32,009 nucleotides of DNA, taken from CALFXN01 sp937957815. Its GTDB lineage: Bacteria; Synergistota; Synergistia; Synergistales; Aminobacteriaceae. Each line of letters begins with the position of its first letter. Position 1 is the first letter of the stretch. The DNA lies in assembly GCA_036788195.1 (NCBI GenBank), contig DAIQNX010000035.1, forward strand, positions 1 to 32,009. The letters are read 5' to 3'. The notes beneath the pieces were generated by a model that saw only the letters and a program-made list of their open reading frames with translations, did not search any database and was not told the DNA's origin. Below, in pieces: positions 1 to 7,977 of the stretch. The position numbers and the translations under genes were made by a program.

Positions 1-48
1 TATGAGCGAACGAACCTGATCTTCGTCGAGCAGCAGAACTTTGGACAT
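1..48 (-). CDS. N-terminal fragment of a probable ornithine cyclodeaminase-family protein (runs off the window)
   Basis: Only the first 16 codons lie in the window. They start at an ATG 7 nt after a GGAGGA ribosome binding site and read MSKVLLLDEDQVRSLI. That start resembles the N-terminus of ornithine cyclodeaminase/mu-crystallin proteins, which open with a short beta strand rich in Leu followed by a 'xxDVRxLI'-like helix. The gene begins 16 nt after the opine dehydrogenase stop codon, so it is probably the next gene of the same operon. A response-regulator start is the main alternative, but those usually show the D-D-E pattern, which is absent here. The identification rests on a very short stretch and is tentative. 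Confidence 0.4.
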   Translation of the reverse strand, partial: MSKVLLLDEDQVRSLI

Positions 49-64
49 GACGATTCCTCCTTCG

Positions 65-1150
65 CTATGCGATATACCGCAGCAGTTGGTCCTTCGCCAT
101 CGTTTCGATGCCGAGCGCGTTCCCGCTCCACCCCGCGTTCCGGTAGTCCGTCGCGTTGATCAGCCCCGCGAGCAGGATGAGGCTGTCCGTCGCGGGCGTC
201 GGAACGCGTGCGATCCGACCGAGCATCGAAAGCGGCGCGAGAAGGTACGGAACGTCCTCGCTGAGATAGCGATGTTTCGTCTCCTTCGGAGCGTCCGCGC
301 CGTGCGATCCGTACACCGGGCTTCCGGCCAGGACCTCGTGAAGCGTCGCGCCCTCGAGTCCGTACATCGTCCGGAGCAGCTCGCACGTGCTTTCGAGCCG
401 GATGCCGAACGAGGCGGCGACGGCGAGGCGCTCGGCGTCGACAGCCTCCTGGACGCGGCAGACCGCCGGCGTCATGCCGTCCGTATAGAAACGGAAGTTT
501 CCCTTCTCCGACTCGATGCGCCCCGTGTTCAGGATCATCGTCGCGCAGTGGACCACGAGGTTGGCGTTCCCGAGCCCCGCCGCGAGCGCGTTCGGCAGCC
601 GCTCGATCCCGACCGGGAAGACGCCGTCGAGCCGCGCCTTCACGGCGTCGAAATCGCCGCCGGGCAGCGTTCCGATGCGAACGTGCGTCTTCACGCCCCA
701 GACGTTGACGCGGCCGTTTTCGATGAGGCGGCAGGCGTAGGGGAGCGTGTCCGCCTCCGCGAGGAGAATGCGCGCGCCGCCCCGCGCCGCGAGGCTCTTC
801 CGGAGCGCGAAGGATCCGAAGTTTCCGGGAATGATCACGAGCGTCTGGCCGTCCTCGAAGTGAGGTGCCGCGAGGTCGAAGACCGGCGTCTGCGCGAAGG
901 TCGGCGCGATGAAGAACAGGATCTCGGCGCCATGGACGGCCGACGCGATATCCGTCGTCGCCGCGCGGAGCTGCCCTTCGGCGCTCAAGGCGTTCGTGAG
1001 AACGATCCGATTGCCCTTCGCGTTCAGATCCCGGATTTTGTCCGCAAAGGCCGGGTGTTCGTACAGCGTTACGGCGTGCCCTTTCGACGCGAGATCGGCG
1101 GCCATCGTCTGCGCTCCGTTTCCCGCGCCGAGAATCGTGATGCGTTTCAT
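65..1150 (-). CDS. NAD(P)-dependent opine (octopine/nopaline-type) dehydrogenase
   Basis: A 361-residue protein of the usual length for the NAD/NADP octopine/nopaline dehydrogenase family. The N-terminus is a Rossmann fold with a GAGNGA dinucleotide-binding loop at residues 8-13. The C-terminal half carries the all-helical octopine dehydrogenase domain, with a conserved-looking N196/H201 segment (NLVVHCATMILNTG) where the family has its catalytic His. Such enzymes reversibly join or split an amino acid and a 2-oxo acid through a secondary amine, using NAD(P)H, in the cytoplasm. The gene sits 22 nt after dctM in an operon with a TRAP transporter and a cyclodeaminase homologue. This suggests use of an imported amino-acid derivative, with the enzyme probably running in the oxidative, catabolic direction. 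The substrate cannot be read from the sequence. Confidence 0.85.
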   Translation of the reverse strand: MKRITILGAGNGAQTMAADLASKGHAVTLYEHPAFADKIRDLNAKGNRIVLTNALSAEGQLRAATTDIASAVHGAEILFFIAPTFAQTPVFDLAAPHFEDGQTLVIIPGNFGSFALRKSLAARGGARILLAEADTLPYACRLIENGRVNVWGVKTHVRIGTLPGGDFDAVKARLDGVFPVGIERLPNALAAGLGNANLVVHCATMILNTGRIESEKGNFRFYTDGMTPAVCRVQEAVDAERLAVAASFGIRLESTCELLRTMYGLEGATLHEVLAGSPVYGSHGADAPKETKHRYLSEDVPYLLAPLSMLGRIARVPTPATDSLILLAGLINATDYRNAGWSGNALGIETMAKDQLLRYIA

Positions 1151-1172
1151 GGTTTCATCCCTTTCGTATGCG

Positions 1173-2471
1173 TCAGTACCCCAGGAGTCTCGGAACGTAC
1201 AGGGACAGCGGGGGCCAGAATGTCGTCAGGAAGACGACGGGAACATAGCCGAAGATCAGGAAGGCCAGCGTCGGCCCGAGGATCTCCTGGAACGAGCAGT
1301 CTCCGATCCGCATCGCGAGGTACAGGATGCTCGCGTACGGCGGCGTCACGCCCCCCATCGCGAGGTTGACGCCCATGATCGCGGCGAAGTGGATCGGGTC
1401 GACGCCGAGCTGTTTCATGAGCGGGAGCAGCAGCGGCGCCACGAGGATCATTCCGGTCGCGTCGTTGACGACCATTCCGACCAGGAACAGGAAGAGGTTG
1501 ATGATGATCAGCAGCAGCGTTCGGTTCTCGGTCAGGCTGTAGACGATGCTCACGATCGCCTGCGGCACCTTCAGCATCACGTAGGTCTGGCTCAGCATGA
1601 GACAGAACAGGATCATCGTCATGATCGAGCCGATCACCGACGCGGAGCCGCGGAGAAGCGGGAAGAAGTTTCCGCCCTCGAAGCCGCGGTAGATCAGGAA
1701 ACCGACCGGAATCGCGTAGACCGCCGAAACAGCGGCCGCCTCGGTGGCCGTGAAGACGCCGCCATAGATTCCGCCGAGAACGATGACGGGCATCAGGAGC
1801 GCCGGCGCCGCGCTGATCGTTCTCGGGACCAGCTCTTTGCGCCGTTCCCGGATGACGTCGCGGCTTTCGAGCTTCAGGTTGAATTTCCTGGCCCATACCA
1901 TGTTGACGACCGAGAGCAGCAGCGTGATCAGGAGTCCCGGAACCAGCGTGGAGAGGAAGCACGCGAGAATCGACGTTTCCGTGACCCATCCGTACAGGAT
2001 CATGATGCCGCTCGGCGGGATCAGAAGTCCGAGGATCGAGGCGACCGCGAGCAACGCGGTCGCGAAGCCGCGGGGATATCCCTGCTCGACCATCCGGGGG
2101 ATCATGATCGGTCCCGTCGCCGCCACGCCCGTGAAGCCGCTTCCCGAGATCGCGCCGATGATCGCGCAGGTGACGCAGCACACGACCCCGAGACCGCCCT
2201 TGATGTGCCCGATGAAGACATCGACAAAATCCAGCAGCTTTTTCGCGATGCCGCTCCCGCCCATCAGGATCCCCGCGAGAATGAACAGGGGACTCGCGAG
2301 AAGGACCGGGTTGATCATCTGATCGAACGCCCAGAGCATCATGCTCTTCATCGAGACGTCGCCGAAAAGCGACATGAAGAGGAGCGCCCCGCCGAAGCAG
2401 TACGGGAGCGGAACGCTGAACATCAGCAACGCGACGAGAAGGACGACGTCCCAGAACACGACCGTCAGCAT
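1173..2471 (-). CDS. dctM: TRAP transporter large permease subunit (DctM-like)
   Basis: A 432-residue, very hydrophobic protein of the DctM family, with about a dozen predicted membrane helices. Typical features are the N-terminal segment LPYCFGGALLF, glycine-rich loops such as GSGFTGVAATGPIMIPRM and the closing segment GVTPPYASILYLAMRIG. It forms the ion-coupled membrane channel of a tripartite ATP-independent periplasmic transporter, taking up organic acids or amino-acid derivatives with sodium or protons. The chosen ATG overlaps the end of dctQ by 7 nt, which implies translational coupling. A longer reading frame extends upstream but lies inside dctQ and was not used. No DctP solute-binding gene is present beside it. 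Confidence 0.93.
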   Translation of the reverse strand: MLTVVFWDVVLLVALLMFSVPLPYCFGGALLFMSLFGDVSMKSMMLWAFDQMINPVLLASPLFILAGILMGGSGIAKKLLDFVDVFIGHIKGGLGVVCCVTCAIIGAISGSGFTGVAATGPIMIPRMVEQGYPRGFATALLAVASILGLLIPPSGIMILYGWVTETSILACFLSTLVPGLLITLLLSVVNMVWARKFNLKLESRDVIRERRKELVPRTISAAPALLMPVIVLGGIYGGVFTATEAAAVSAVYAIPVGFLIYRGFEGGNFFPLLRGSASVIGSIMTMILFCLMLSQTYVMLKVPQAIVSIVYSLTENRTLLLIIINLFLFLVGMVVNDATGMILVAPLLLPLMKQLGVDPIHFAAIMGVNLAMGGVTPPYASILYLAMRIGDCSFQEILGPTLAFLIFGYVPVVFLTTFWPPLSLYVPRLLGY

Positions 2472-2995
2472 GACGCGTCCTCCTTCCCGGACCCGTCGCC
2501 GGCGAAGAGGGCGCGCGCGTAATCCAGAAGCTCGACGATCGCGTAGAGAACCATCAGCGACATTCCGATGAAGATGGCGCTCTGCCCCAGGATCAGCGGG
2601 ATATTGAGGATGGCGCTCGTCTTCCAGACCCGCATTCCGTAGACGAAGTACCAGTAGGCCCAGTACAGCAGCCAACTTCCTATCGCGACGGAGAAGATCG
2701 CCTTCGCGAGGCGGAAGAGCTTCATCGTGAACGGCCTCTTGATGTAGAGCGTCATGATGCCGCATTCGATGTGCGAGCGCTCCCACGAAGCGCTCGCGCC
2801 GCCGAGCATATAGAGCCAGATCGCAGGGAAGAGGAGCAATTCCTCAATCCCCATGAGGGGCGCGCGGAATACGTACCGCAGAAGCACCTGAACCACCACG
2901 AGCAAAACGACGCCCAGAAGAAGGACGGCGTTGACGGCGCTCTGAATCCGGTAGGCGCCCTTCCAGAGCAGTTTCAGAACGGAACCCGGTTGCAT
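2465..2995 (-). CDS. dctQ: TRAP transporter small permease subunit (DctQ-like)
   Basis: A 176-residue membrane protein with four predicted helices. The first is around residues 15-40 (VNAVLLLGVVLLVVVQVLLR). The family pattern after it is clear: a RYVFRAPLMGIEELLLFPAIW segment carrying the conserved E-E pair, then an amphipathic A-S-W-E-R-S-H-I stretch. DctQ supports assembly of the DctM channel and docking of the binding protein. The start chosen is the ATG 7 nt after AAGGAG; an in-frame ATG 30 nt further upstream lacks such a site. The gene lies between the cyclodeaminase homologue (47 nt upstream) and dctM (7-nt overlap). Confidence 0.9.
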   Translation of the reverse strand: MQPGSVLKLLWKGAYRIQSAVNAVLLLGVVLLVVVQVLLRYVFRAPLMGIEELLLFPAIWLYMLGGASASWERSHIECGIMTLYIKRPFTMKLFRLAKAIFSVAIGSWLLYWAYWYFVYGMRVWKTSAILNIPLILGQSAIFIGMSLMVLYAIVELLDYARALFAGDGSGKEDASC

Positions 2996-3042
2996 GGAAT
3001 CGCTCCTTTCCCTGTACGGAATCATTCAGTTTCAGGCGCGCA

Positions 3043-4047
3043 TCAATACTCCACGAACGAATACGTCCCCCCGAGCTTCTTCTCGGTCGCGCGCTTCCAC
3101 GCGAGCGACGCGACGCCGATATCCATCGCCCCGGTTCCGATCGGCACGCACAGAATACGTTTCCCGGCCTCGGGAGCCTTCGCCTTGCCGGCCGCGATCT
3201 CGCCGATCGTCGCGTAGATGCTCTTCTCCGTGACGGCCCCCTGTCCGCCGAGCTTGCCGAGCGCGCCGCGGTGCAGCGTCTGGCCGATGTGGTCGACGAC
3301 GATCGCGTCCGCCTTCAGGATGCACTCGTCCGTGCACTCCTGATACGAGCCCATCGGGAAGAGGAACATGCCCGGCCGGAACCACTCGTAGCGGAAGAAC
3401 TCGTCCTTCGCCTGCGTGACGCAGACGCAGACGTCCGCGTCCGCGGCCTCTTCGGGCGTCTTCGCGATGTGGATCGTTCCCTTCACGGTCGAGGCCATGT
3501 CTTTCGCGTAGCGCTCGGACGCCTTCGGATCGATGTCGTAGACGCGCACCTCGGTGATGTCGAAGAGTTCGGAGATCGCCATCGTCTGCGTGTGCCCCTG
3601 CATTCCCGCGCCATAGAGGCCAAGGCGCAGGTTCTTGCCTTTTTTGTACATGTACTTGAGGGCGACGGCCGTCTGGGCTCCCGTGCGCATGTTCGTGATG
3701 TACGCCCCGTCCATGACGGCGCGGAAGTGCCCGAGGCGCGGATCGATCAGCAGGATGAGCGACGTGACGTAGGGAAGCCCGAGCTTCTTTCGCTCACCGA
3801 GAAAGCCGCCCGCCCATTTGATTCCGGCCGTGTCGGACCAGCCGATGTACGCCGGCATCGCGTTCATGAACCCGTTGTAGGCCGGGAAGCTCGCGGTCTC
3901 GCCGAGGTCGAGGTTCACCTTCGTGGGATTGACCACGGTCCCCTCGCCCATCCCTCGGAACGTCTTGTCGACGCACTCCACGACGTCTTTCATGGAGATG
4001 TTCGACTCGATCTCCTTCTGGCTCAGCAGCATCGTCTCGATTTTCAT
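3043..4047 (-). CDS. Ornithine cyclodeaminase/mu-crystallin family protein
   Basis: A 334-residue protein of normal family length. Features seen are a Rossmann dinucleotide loop GAGMQG at residues 146-151, the family segment R-T-G-A around residue 121 preceded by MDGAYITNM, and the N-terminal substrate-side block with IKWAGG around residues 76-81. The family includes ornithine cyclodeaminase (ornithine to proline plus ammonia), ketimine reductases and alanine dehydrogenases, so the exact reaction is open. The gene starts at an ATG after a GGAAG ribosome binding site and lies 21 nt downstream of the GntR regulator gene. It is therefore the first structural gene of the regulator-TRAP-opine dehydrogenase operon. 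The context suggests conversion of the amino acid or imine released from the imported substrate. Confidence 0.85.
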   Translation of the reverse strand: MKIETMLLSQKEIESNISMKDVVECVDKTFRGMGEGTVVNPTKVNLDLGETASFPAYNGFMNAMPAYIGWSDTAGIKWAGGFLGERKKLGLPYVTSLILLIDPRLGHFRAVMDGAYITNMRTGAQTAVALKYMYKKGKNLRLGLYGAGMQGHTQTMAISELFDITEVRVYDIDPKASERYAKDMASTVKGTIHIAKTPEEAADADVCVCVTQAKDEFFRYEWFRPGMFLFPMGSYQECTDECILKADAIVVDHIGQTLHRGALGKLGGQGAVTEKSIYATIGEIAAGKAKAPEAGKRILCVPIGTGAMDIGVASLAWKRATEKKLGGTYSFVEY

Positions 4048-4068
4048 GAAAACACTTCCTTTCTTCGT

Positions 4069-4758
4069 CTATGAATGCAGATTCAATGGAACGCCGAACA
4101 GGTCGGTCCAGACGGAGGAGATGTGTTCGACCATCGCGTCGCGCGCCCCTCTTGCATCGCGATCCCGGACGCGCCGGAGGATTTCGAGATGGTTGCGCGT
4201 CAGCTCATCCATCGCGCGTCCGCGCCATTTCAGGTAGTGTTCCCGCTGGATGGATATTTCGTTATGGATGGAATCGAGCAGCCGCTCGAGCAGTCTGTGG
4301 CGGGCGATGCGGGCCAGCCTCGCGTGAAAGCGGACATGCGCCCGCGCAACGTCCGGAATATCGGATGTCAGCAGGATTTCGAGCTCCGCGAGCTCCTCGT
4401 CCGTCCCCCGCTCCGCCGCGTAATACGCGATCTGCCCTTCGACGAGACAGCGGACCTCGATGAGTTCACTGAAGTTGACGTTCCCGAAGATGTACTCCCG
4501 CTGCCGCGCGCCCTGCAGCAGCGCCCCCGCGTTTTCCGCGAGAAACGTGCCGCGCCCCGGCCGCGACTCGACGACGCGTCGGTTCGCCAGGACCTTCATG
4601 ACCTCGCGGATGCAGTTCCTGCTGACGCCAAGCTGCAGGGCGAGACACTGTTCGCTCGGCAATCGCGAGCCGGATGTCCACTCTCCGCGCTCGATGGCGC
4701 CGCAGAGCTGGGCGAGGATGTCTTCGTGGAGCGTGGACCGCGTGGCGGCCTTGAGCAT
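4069..4758 (-). CDS. GntR-family transcriptional regulator, FadR (FCD) subfamily, heading the opine/TRAP operon
   Basis: A 229-residue regulator. A winged helix-turn-helix spans about residues 5-73, with the GntR signature SRLPSEQCLALQLGVSR then IREVMKVL and the wing RPGRGTFL. The C-terminal FCD ligand domain (about 89-220) carries the usual spaced acidic and His residues, including RFHARL and NHLEIL. FCD regulators commonly sense small organic acids or amino-acid derivatives and repress nearby transport and catabolic genes. The start chosen is the ATG after AGGGAAGG; this matches the paralogue's start (M-x-KAATRSTLH). The gene is first in the operon and is preceded by a promoter with a perfect 10-bp inverted repeat at the expected transcription start, so autorepression is likely. 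Well over half of its residues match the neighbouring regulator at 5107-5808. Confidence 0.92.
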   Translation of the reverse strand: MLKAATRSTLHEDILAQLCGAIERGEWTSGSRLPSEQCLALQLGVSRNCIREVMKVLANRRVVESRPGRGTFLAENAGALLQGARQREYIFGNVNFSELIEVRCLVEGQIAYYAAERGTDEELAELEILLTSDIPDVARAHVRFHARLARIARHRLLERLLDSIHNEISIQREHYLKWRGRAMDELTRNHLEILRRVRDRDARGARDAMVEHISSVWTDLFGVPLNLHS

Positions 4759-4793
4759 ATCGTGCCTTCCCTTCTGCGATTCGCTGCCGGAAT

Positions 4794-4836
4794 AAAATTG
4801 TAGGATAGCCATGCAGCTGAGCCACTCTACAATTTT
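4794..4836. promoter_or_regulatory. Inverted repeat, probable operator for the GntR regulator
   Basis: AAAATTGTAG (4794-4803) and CTACAATTTT (4827-4836) form a perfect 10-bp inverted repeat around a 23-bp spacer. The distal arm begins at about the expected transcription start of the adjacent minus-strand promoter (-10 at 4843-4848). A bound dimer or pair of dimers there would block transcription. GntR/FCD regulators bind palindromes, usually more compact than this, so the wide spacing suggests two half-site pairs or DNA looping. Assignment to the GntR protein is inference from position. Confidence 0.55.
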
Positions 4837-4842
4837 TCCGTC

Positions 4843-4870
4843 ATAGTAGCACAGAAAAATGCTCTGTCAA
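4843..4870 (-). promoter_or_regulatory. Sigma70-type promoter for the GntR-cyclodeaminase-TRAP-opine dehydrogenase operon
   Basis: On the minus strand, a perfect -35 TTGACA (4865-4870) and a -10 TACTAT (4843-4848) are separated by 16 nt. The initiation point would fall at about 4836, on the edge of the 10-bp inverted repeat. The rest of the non-coding stretch 4871-5014 shows no further clear feature. Confidence 0.75.
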
Positions 4871-5014
4871 CACGGAATAGCGCGATTTCGTCATGTATTC
4901 AAAATGCCTGCCTGCGACGGCCTCGTGAGAGCGCGAAATATTTTCGGGATCGAACGGCAGGTGCTGAAGGAAAGTGGAGAGGCGGGAAAACTCCGGAAAA
5001 ACGGGATTGCCGGG

Positions 5015-5049
5015 AAAGAAAAGAGCCCTGCGGAACATCCGCGGGGCTC
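5015..5049 (-). terminator. Intrinsic terminator of the second GntR gene
   Basis: An 11-bp stem (5023-5033 with 5039-5049, one wobble position) closes a 5-nt loop. On the minus strand it is followed by a T-rich tail (TTTTCTTT). It lies 58 nt after the stop codon of the regulator at 5107-5808 and separates that gene from the downstream operon promoter. Confidence 0.75.
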
Positions 5050-5106
5050 CGGAATCACGTGGGGCGGCTTTCGCCGCACGCCGGGAATCGGCGGCAGCGA
5101 CGGGGC

Positions 5107-5808
5107 CTACATATCCAGGGGAAACCCGAAAATTTCGAGCCAGACGGTCGCGATATGCCCGATCATCGCGTTCCTGGCGCATTCCGCGTCGCGATTCCTG
5201 ATACATCGCAATATTTCGCTGTGATTGCGCACGAGATTATTGGTCGCCTGCCGGTTCCACTTCGTGTAGAGTTCGGCGGACTCCCGCCTCTGGACCGATA
5301 TCTCGTCCTGAATCGTCTTCCACATCCGCTCGAGCAGGTTGTGCTTCGCGATCCGGACCATCGTGGCGTGAAAGCGGAGGTGCGCCTCGCGCCGCGCCTC
5401 CGGATCGTCCGTGTCGTACAGCAGGGATTCCAGCTCCGCAAACTCTTCGTCCGTTCCCCTGACGACGGCGTAATAGGCGATCTGCCCTTCGATGAGGCAA
5501 CGGGTTTCTATGAGCTCCTTGAAGTTGACGTTTTGGAAGATATACCCCTGTGTGCGCGCGGAACGCAGGAGGTTCTTCGCGTTTTCGGAAAGAAACGTTC
5601 CGCTGCCGGGTCTCGCCTCGACGACGCCGCGACTCGCCAGAACCTTCATGACCTCCCGGATGCAATTTCTGCTGACCCCGAACTGCTTCGCCAGAGCCAG
5701 CTCGGCCGGCAGTCTCGAGCCGGACGGCCACTGTTCCTGCTCGATTGCTTCGCAGAGCTGGGCGAGGATATCATCGTGAAGCGTCGATCGTGTCGCTGCC
5801 TTGAACAT
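5107..5808 (-). CDS. GntR-family transcriptional regulator, FadR (FCD) subfamily, tandem paralogue
   Basis: A 233-residue regulator collinear with the one at 4069-4758. It has the same start (MFKAATRSTLHDDILAQLC), a near-identical recognition region (FGVSRNCIREVMKVLASR) and the wing RPGSGTFL, then an FCD domain with RFHATM and NHSEIL blocks. The start is set by a ribosome binding site (AAAGGAAAGG) just upstream and by the alignment with its paralogue. It has its own promoter and terminator, so it is a separate unit with no structural gene downstream. The strong conservation of the recognition helix suggests the two proteins bind similar DNA, whereas the ligand domains have diverged more. The likely targets are the adjacent operon, the divergent chemoreceptor gene, or unlinked genes. 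Confidence 0.9.
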   Translation of the reverse strand: MFKAATRSTLHDDILAQLCEAIEQEQWPSGSRLPAELALAKQFGVSRNCIREVMKVLASRGVVEARPGSGTFLSENAKNLLRSARTQGYIFQNVNFKELIETRCLIEGQIAYYAVVRGTDEEFAELESLLYDTDDPEARREAHLRFHATMVRIAKHNLLERMWKTIQDEISVQRRESAELYTKWNRQATNNLVRNHSEILRCIRNRDAECARNAMIGHIATVWLEIFGFPLDM

Positions 5809-5866
5809 CGAGCACCTTTCCTTTCGCGGGAATCCCGGGACGAGAAGCATCACGAAATGCCTGCTC

Positions 5867-5894
5867 ATGCTATCGCAAAAGAGTTCTTTGTCAA
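5867..5894 (-). promoter_or_regulatory. Promoter of the second GntR gene
   Basis: On the minus strand, TTGACA (5889-5894) and TAGCAT (5867-5872) are separated by 16 nt. It sits in the 275-bp intergenic region shared with the divergent chemoreceptor gene. A weak AGCAT/ATGCT inverted repeat (5846-5850 and 5867-5871) overlaps the -10. Confidence 0.6.
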
Positions 5895-6083
5895 TCCGTC
5901 GCATCCGGATTATCGCCGAACGCCTCGCCATAAAGAGATCCGCCCCGGCCGTCGGCGAGATCCCAGTCCGCGGCCTCCCGTACGGATGCCTCCCCGGGGC
6001 TCTTTTTTTCTCTGAGGATAATGTGTATCATATTTTATTAATACATGCCGGGAATATACGGGAATCCAGGAAGGAGGAGGCAC

Positions 6084-7883
6084 ATGTTCCGTTCATTCGG
6101 TTATCGTTCCATTTTGTCTCTGGCACTCGTCGTGATGGTGGTCGCGCTGTTCGGACTGACGTTCATGAGTCGTTCGTCGCTCGGAAATACGTCGGACCGG
6201 CTCATTCAGGATCTGTACCGGGAGAATCTCGTTCCGAACTCCCTGATCCTGAACGCGGACCGGGATATGTATCAGGGATTGCTCGCCAAGCGGAACATCC
6301 TGATTGTCGGCGGGGCGGGAAAGGACTACGAAAAGCAGGCGAAGGACTATGCCGAAAACGTCGCCCAGACGCGCGAGCGCGTCGCGAAGGCGCTTTCTCC
6401 GCTCGAGGCGCATCGGGAGCAGTGGACGTCGCGAAAGCACGCGTCGAGCGGCAGGAATGTCTTCGAGAACTACGCCGTGTTTCAGAAGAGTTTCGAGGAG
6501 TGGGTCCGTCTTTCCGACACGGCCGTCGCGGCCGCGAAAGGCCTCTCGTCCGGGGAAATCGGGAAGATTCCCGGCTTCGGCGACGACACCGCGTTCAACG
6601 CGGCCCGTTCGTGCCTCAACGAGATCGGCGAAATTCTCGACGACACGGCCGAAACCGACATAAAGGAAGCCGAAGATCGCAACGGACGCGCCATCACGCG
6701 CCTTTTCGCGGTCGCGGGCGCCGCGATTCTCGTCTCGGCGGCCGCGACCGCGCTGAGCCTTCGCCGCGTCTCCGGCACGCTCCGCCGCGTCGTCGAAATC
6801 GCGCGTCGCGCGAAGGGCGGGGACCTGACGATCGCGCGCGACGACTTCGGCGTGGAAACGTCCGACGACATCGGCCGCATGGCCGACGCGCTCGCGGAAA
6901 TGGTCCGGTCGCAGGCCGACACGCTTCGGCGTATCAGGGACGAGGCCGACGCGACCGGAGACCGGGCCGAAACGCTCGCGTCTCTTTCCGGGGAGACGAA
7001 CGCCTCGATGGAGGAGGTCAAGGCGTCCATCGAGCAGGTTGCCTCTCTCGCGGAGGCGAACGCCACGGCCGTGGAGCAGTCGAATGCCGGTGTCGAGGAG
7101 ATGGCGTCGACGGCGGCGAGTGTCGCGAAGGCGGCGTCGGAGGGGGCCGCGTCGTCGGTGACGGCGGCCGAGGTATCCCGAAAGGCCGTGGACCGAGTGA
7201 CGGAGGTCATCGGGGAGATCCATCAGGTGGCCGACAAGTCGAAGGAAACGGCGACCCGGATCGGAAGCCTCACCGAGTCGGTCAGGAACATCTCGGGATT
7301 CGTGACGACGATCACGTCGATCGCGGATCAGACGAACCTTCTGGCCCTGAACGCGGCGATCGAGGCGGCGCGCGCCGGAGAGGCGGGGCGAGGATTCGCG
7401 GTCGTCGCCGACGAGGTCCGGAAGCTCGCCGAGGAATCCGCGCGTTCCGCACAGGAGGTCAACCGGCTCATCGCGACGCTTCAGGCCGAGGCGGGGGCGT
7501 CCGTCTCGGTCACGCAGGAGGCCGGAGCGATCATGGAACGGACGCTCGCCGGAGCCGAGGCGTCCCGCGAGCAGCTCAGAGACGCGCTCTCGCGCATCGC
7601 GCAGGTCGACGAGGCGATCCGCAGCATCGCCTCGGCCGCGGAGGAACAGGCGGCGTCGAGCGGCGAGATGGGGCGCGCGATGGATTCCATGGCGCGCGCG
7701 ACGCAGGATATGACGTCACGAATCATCGGAATCCACGATGCGGCGGCGGGTACGTCGAAAGCCGCCGAAGGCGTCGCGCAGGAGGCCCAGGCGATGTCGG
7801 AGGCCGCGTCGGAACTCAAGAAGCTCCTGTCGCTCTTCGTCCTCGGGAACGACGGAACGCTCGTTCCCGCCGTCCGGCGCTGA
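6084..7883 (+). CDS. Methyl-accepting chemotaxis protein
   Basis: A 599-residue transmembrane chemoreceptor. The N-terminal helix is at about residues 10-28, a mostly helical periplasmic sensor domain at about 29-205, the second helix at about 206-226, HAMP at about 227-280 and the cytoplasmic signalling coiled coil after that. The hairpin tip that contacts CheA and CheW is unmistakable at about residues 414-455 (DQTNLLALNAAIEAARAGE followed by GRGFAVVADEVRKLAEE). The sensor is about 175 residues and rich in alpha-helical charged segments, like four-helix-bundle sensors. The start is the ATG just after AAGGAGGAGG. The gene is monocistronic and divergent from the GntR gene. It implies a motile or surface-responsive cell; the ligand is unknown. 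Confidence 0.95.
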   Translation: MFRSFGYRSILSLALVVMVVALFGLTFMSRSSLGNTSDRLIQDLYRENLVPNSLILNADRDMYQGLLAKRNILIVGGAGKDYEKQAKDYAENVAQTRERVAKALSPLEAHREQWTSRKHASSGRNVFENYAVFQKSFEEWVRLSDTAVAAAKGLSSGEIGKIPGFGDDTAFNAARSCLNEIGEILDDTAETDIKEAEDRNGRAITRLFAVAGAAILVSAAATALSLRRVSGTLRRVVEIARRAKGGDLTIARDDFGVETSDDIGRMADALAEMVRSQADTLRRIRDEADATGDRAETLASLSGETNASMEEVKASIEQVASLAEANATAVEQSNAGVEEMASTAASVAKAASEGAASSVTAAEVSRKAVDRVTEVIGEIHQVADKSKETATRIGSLTESVRNISGFVTTITSIADQTNLLALNAAIEAARAGEAGRGFAVVADEVRKLAEESARSAQEVNRLIATLQAEAGASVSVTQEAGAIMERTLAGAEASREQLRDALSRIAQVDEAIRSIASAAEEQAASSGEMGRAMDSMARATQDMTSRIIGIHDAAAGTSKAAEGVAQEAQAMSEAASELKKLLSLFVLGNDGTLVPAVRR

Positions 7884-7920
7884 GGGGCGAAACGCTTTAC
7901 GCCGGATGCGCCGGAAAGGA

Positions 7921-7954
7921 GGGCCCGGGAAGACGGATCCCCGGACCCCCTTTT
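7921..7954 (+). terminator. Probable terminator after the chemoreceptor gene
   Basis: GGGCCCGGG (7921-7929) pairs with CCCGGACCC (7940-7948) with one mismatch, and a short T4 run follows at 7951-7954. It lies in the 94-bp gap between two convergent genes. Confidence 0.5.
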
Positions 7955-7977
7955 GCAGCGCGACCGTCAGGCGCCCG

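Noticed and set aside
1173..2786. A longer DctM frame beginning at 2786
   Set aside because: The extra part lies inside dctQ in another frame; the overlap start at 2471 fits TRAP gene organisation.
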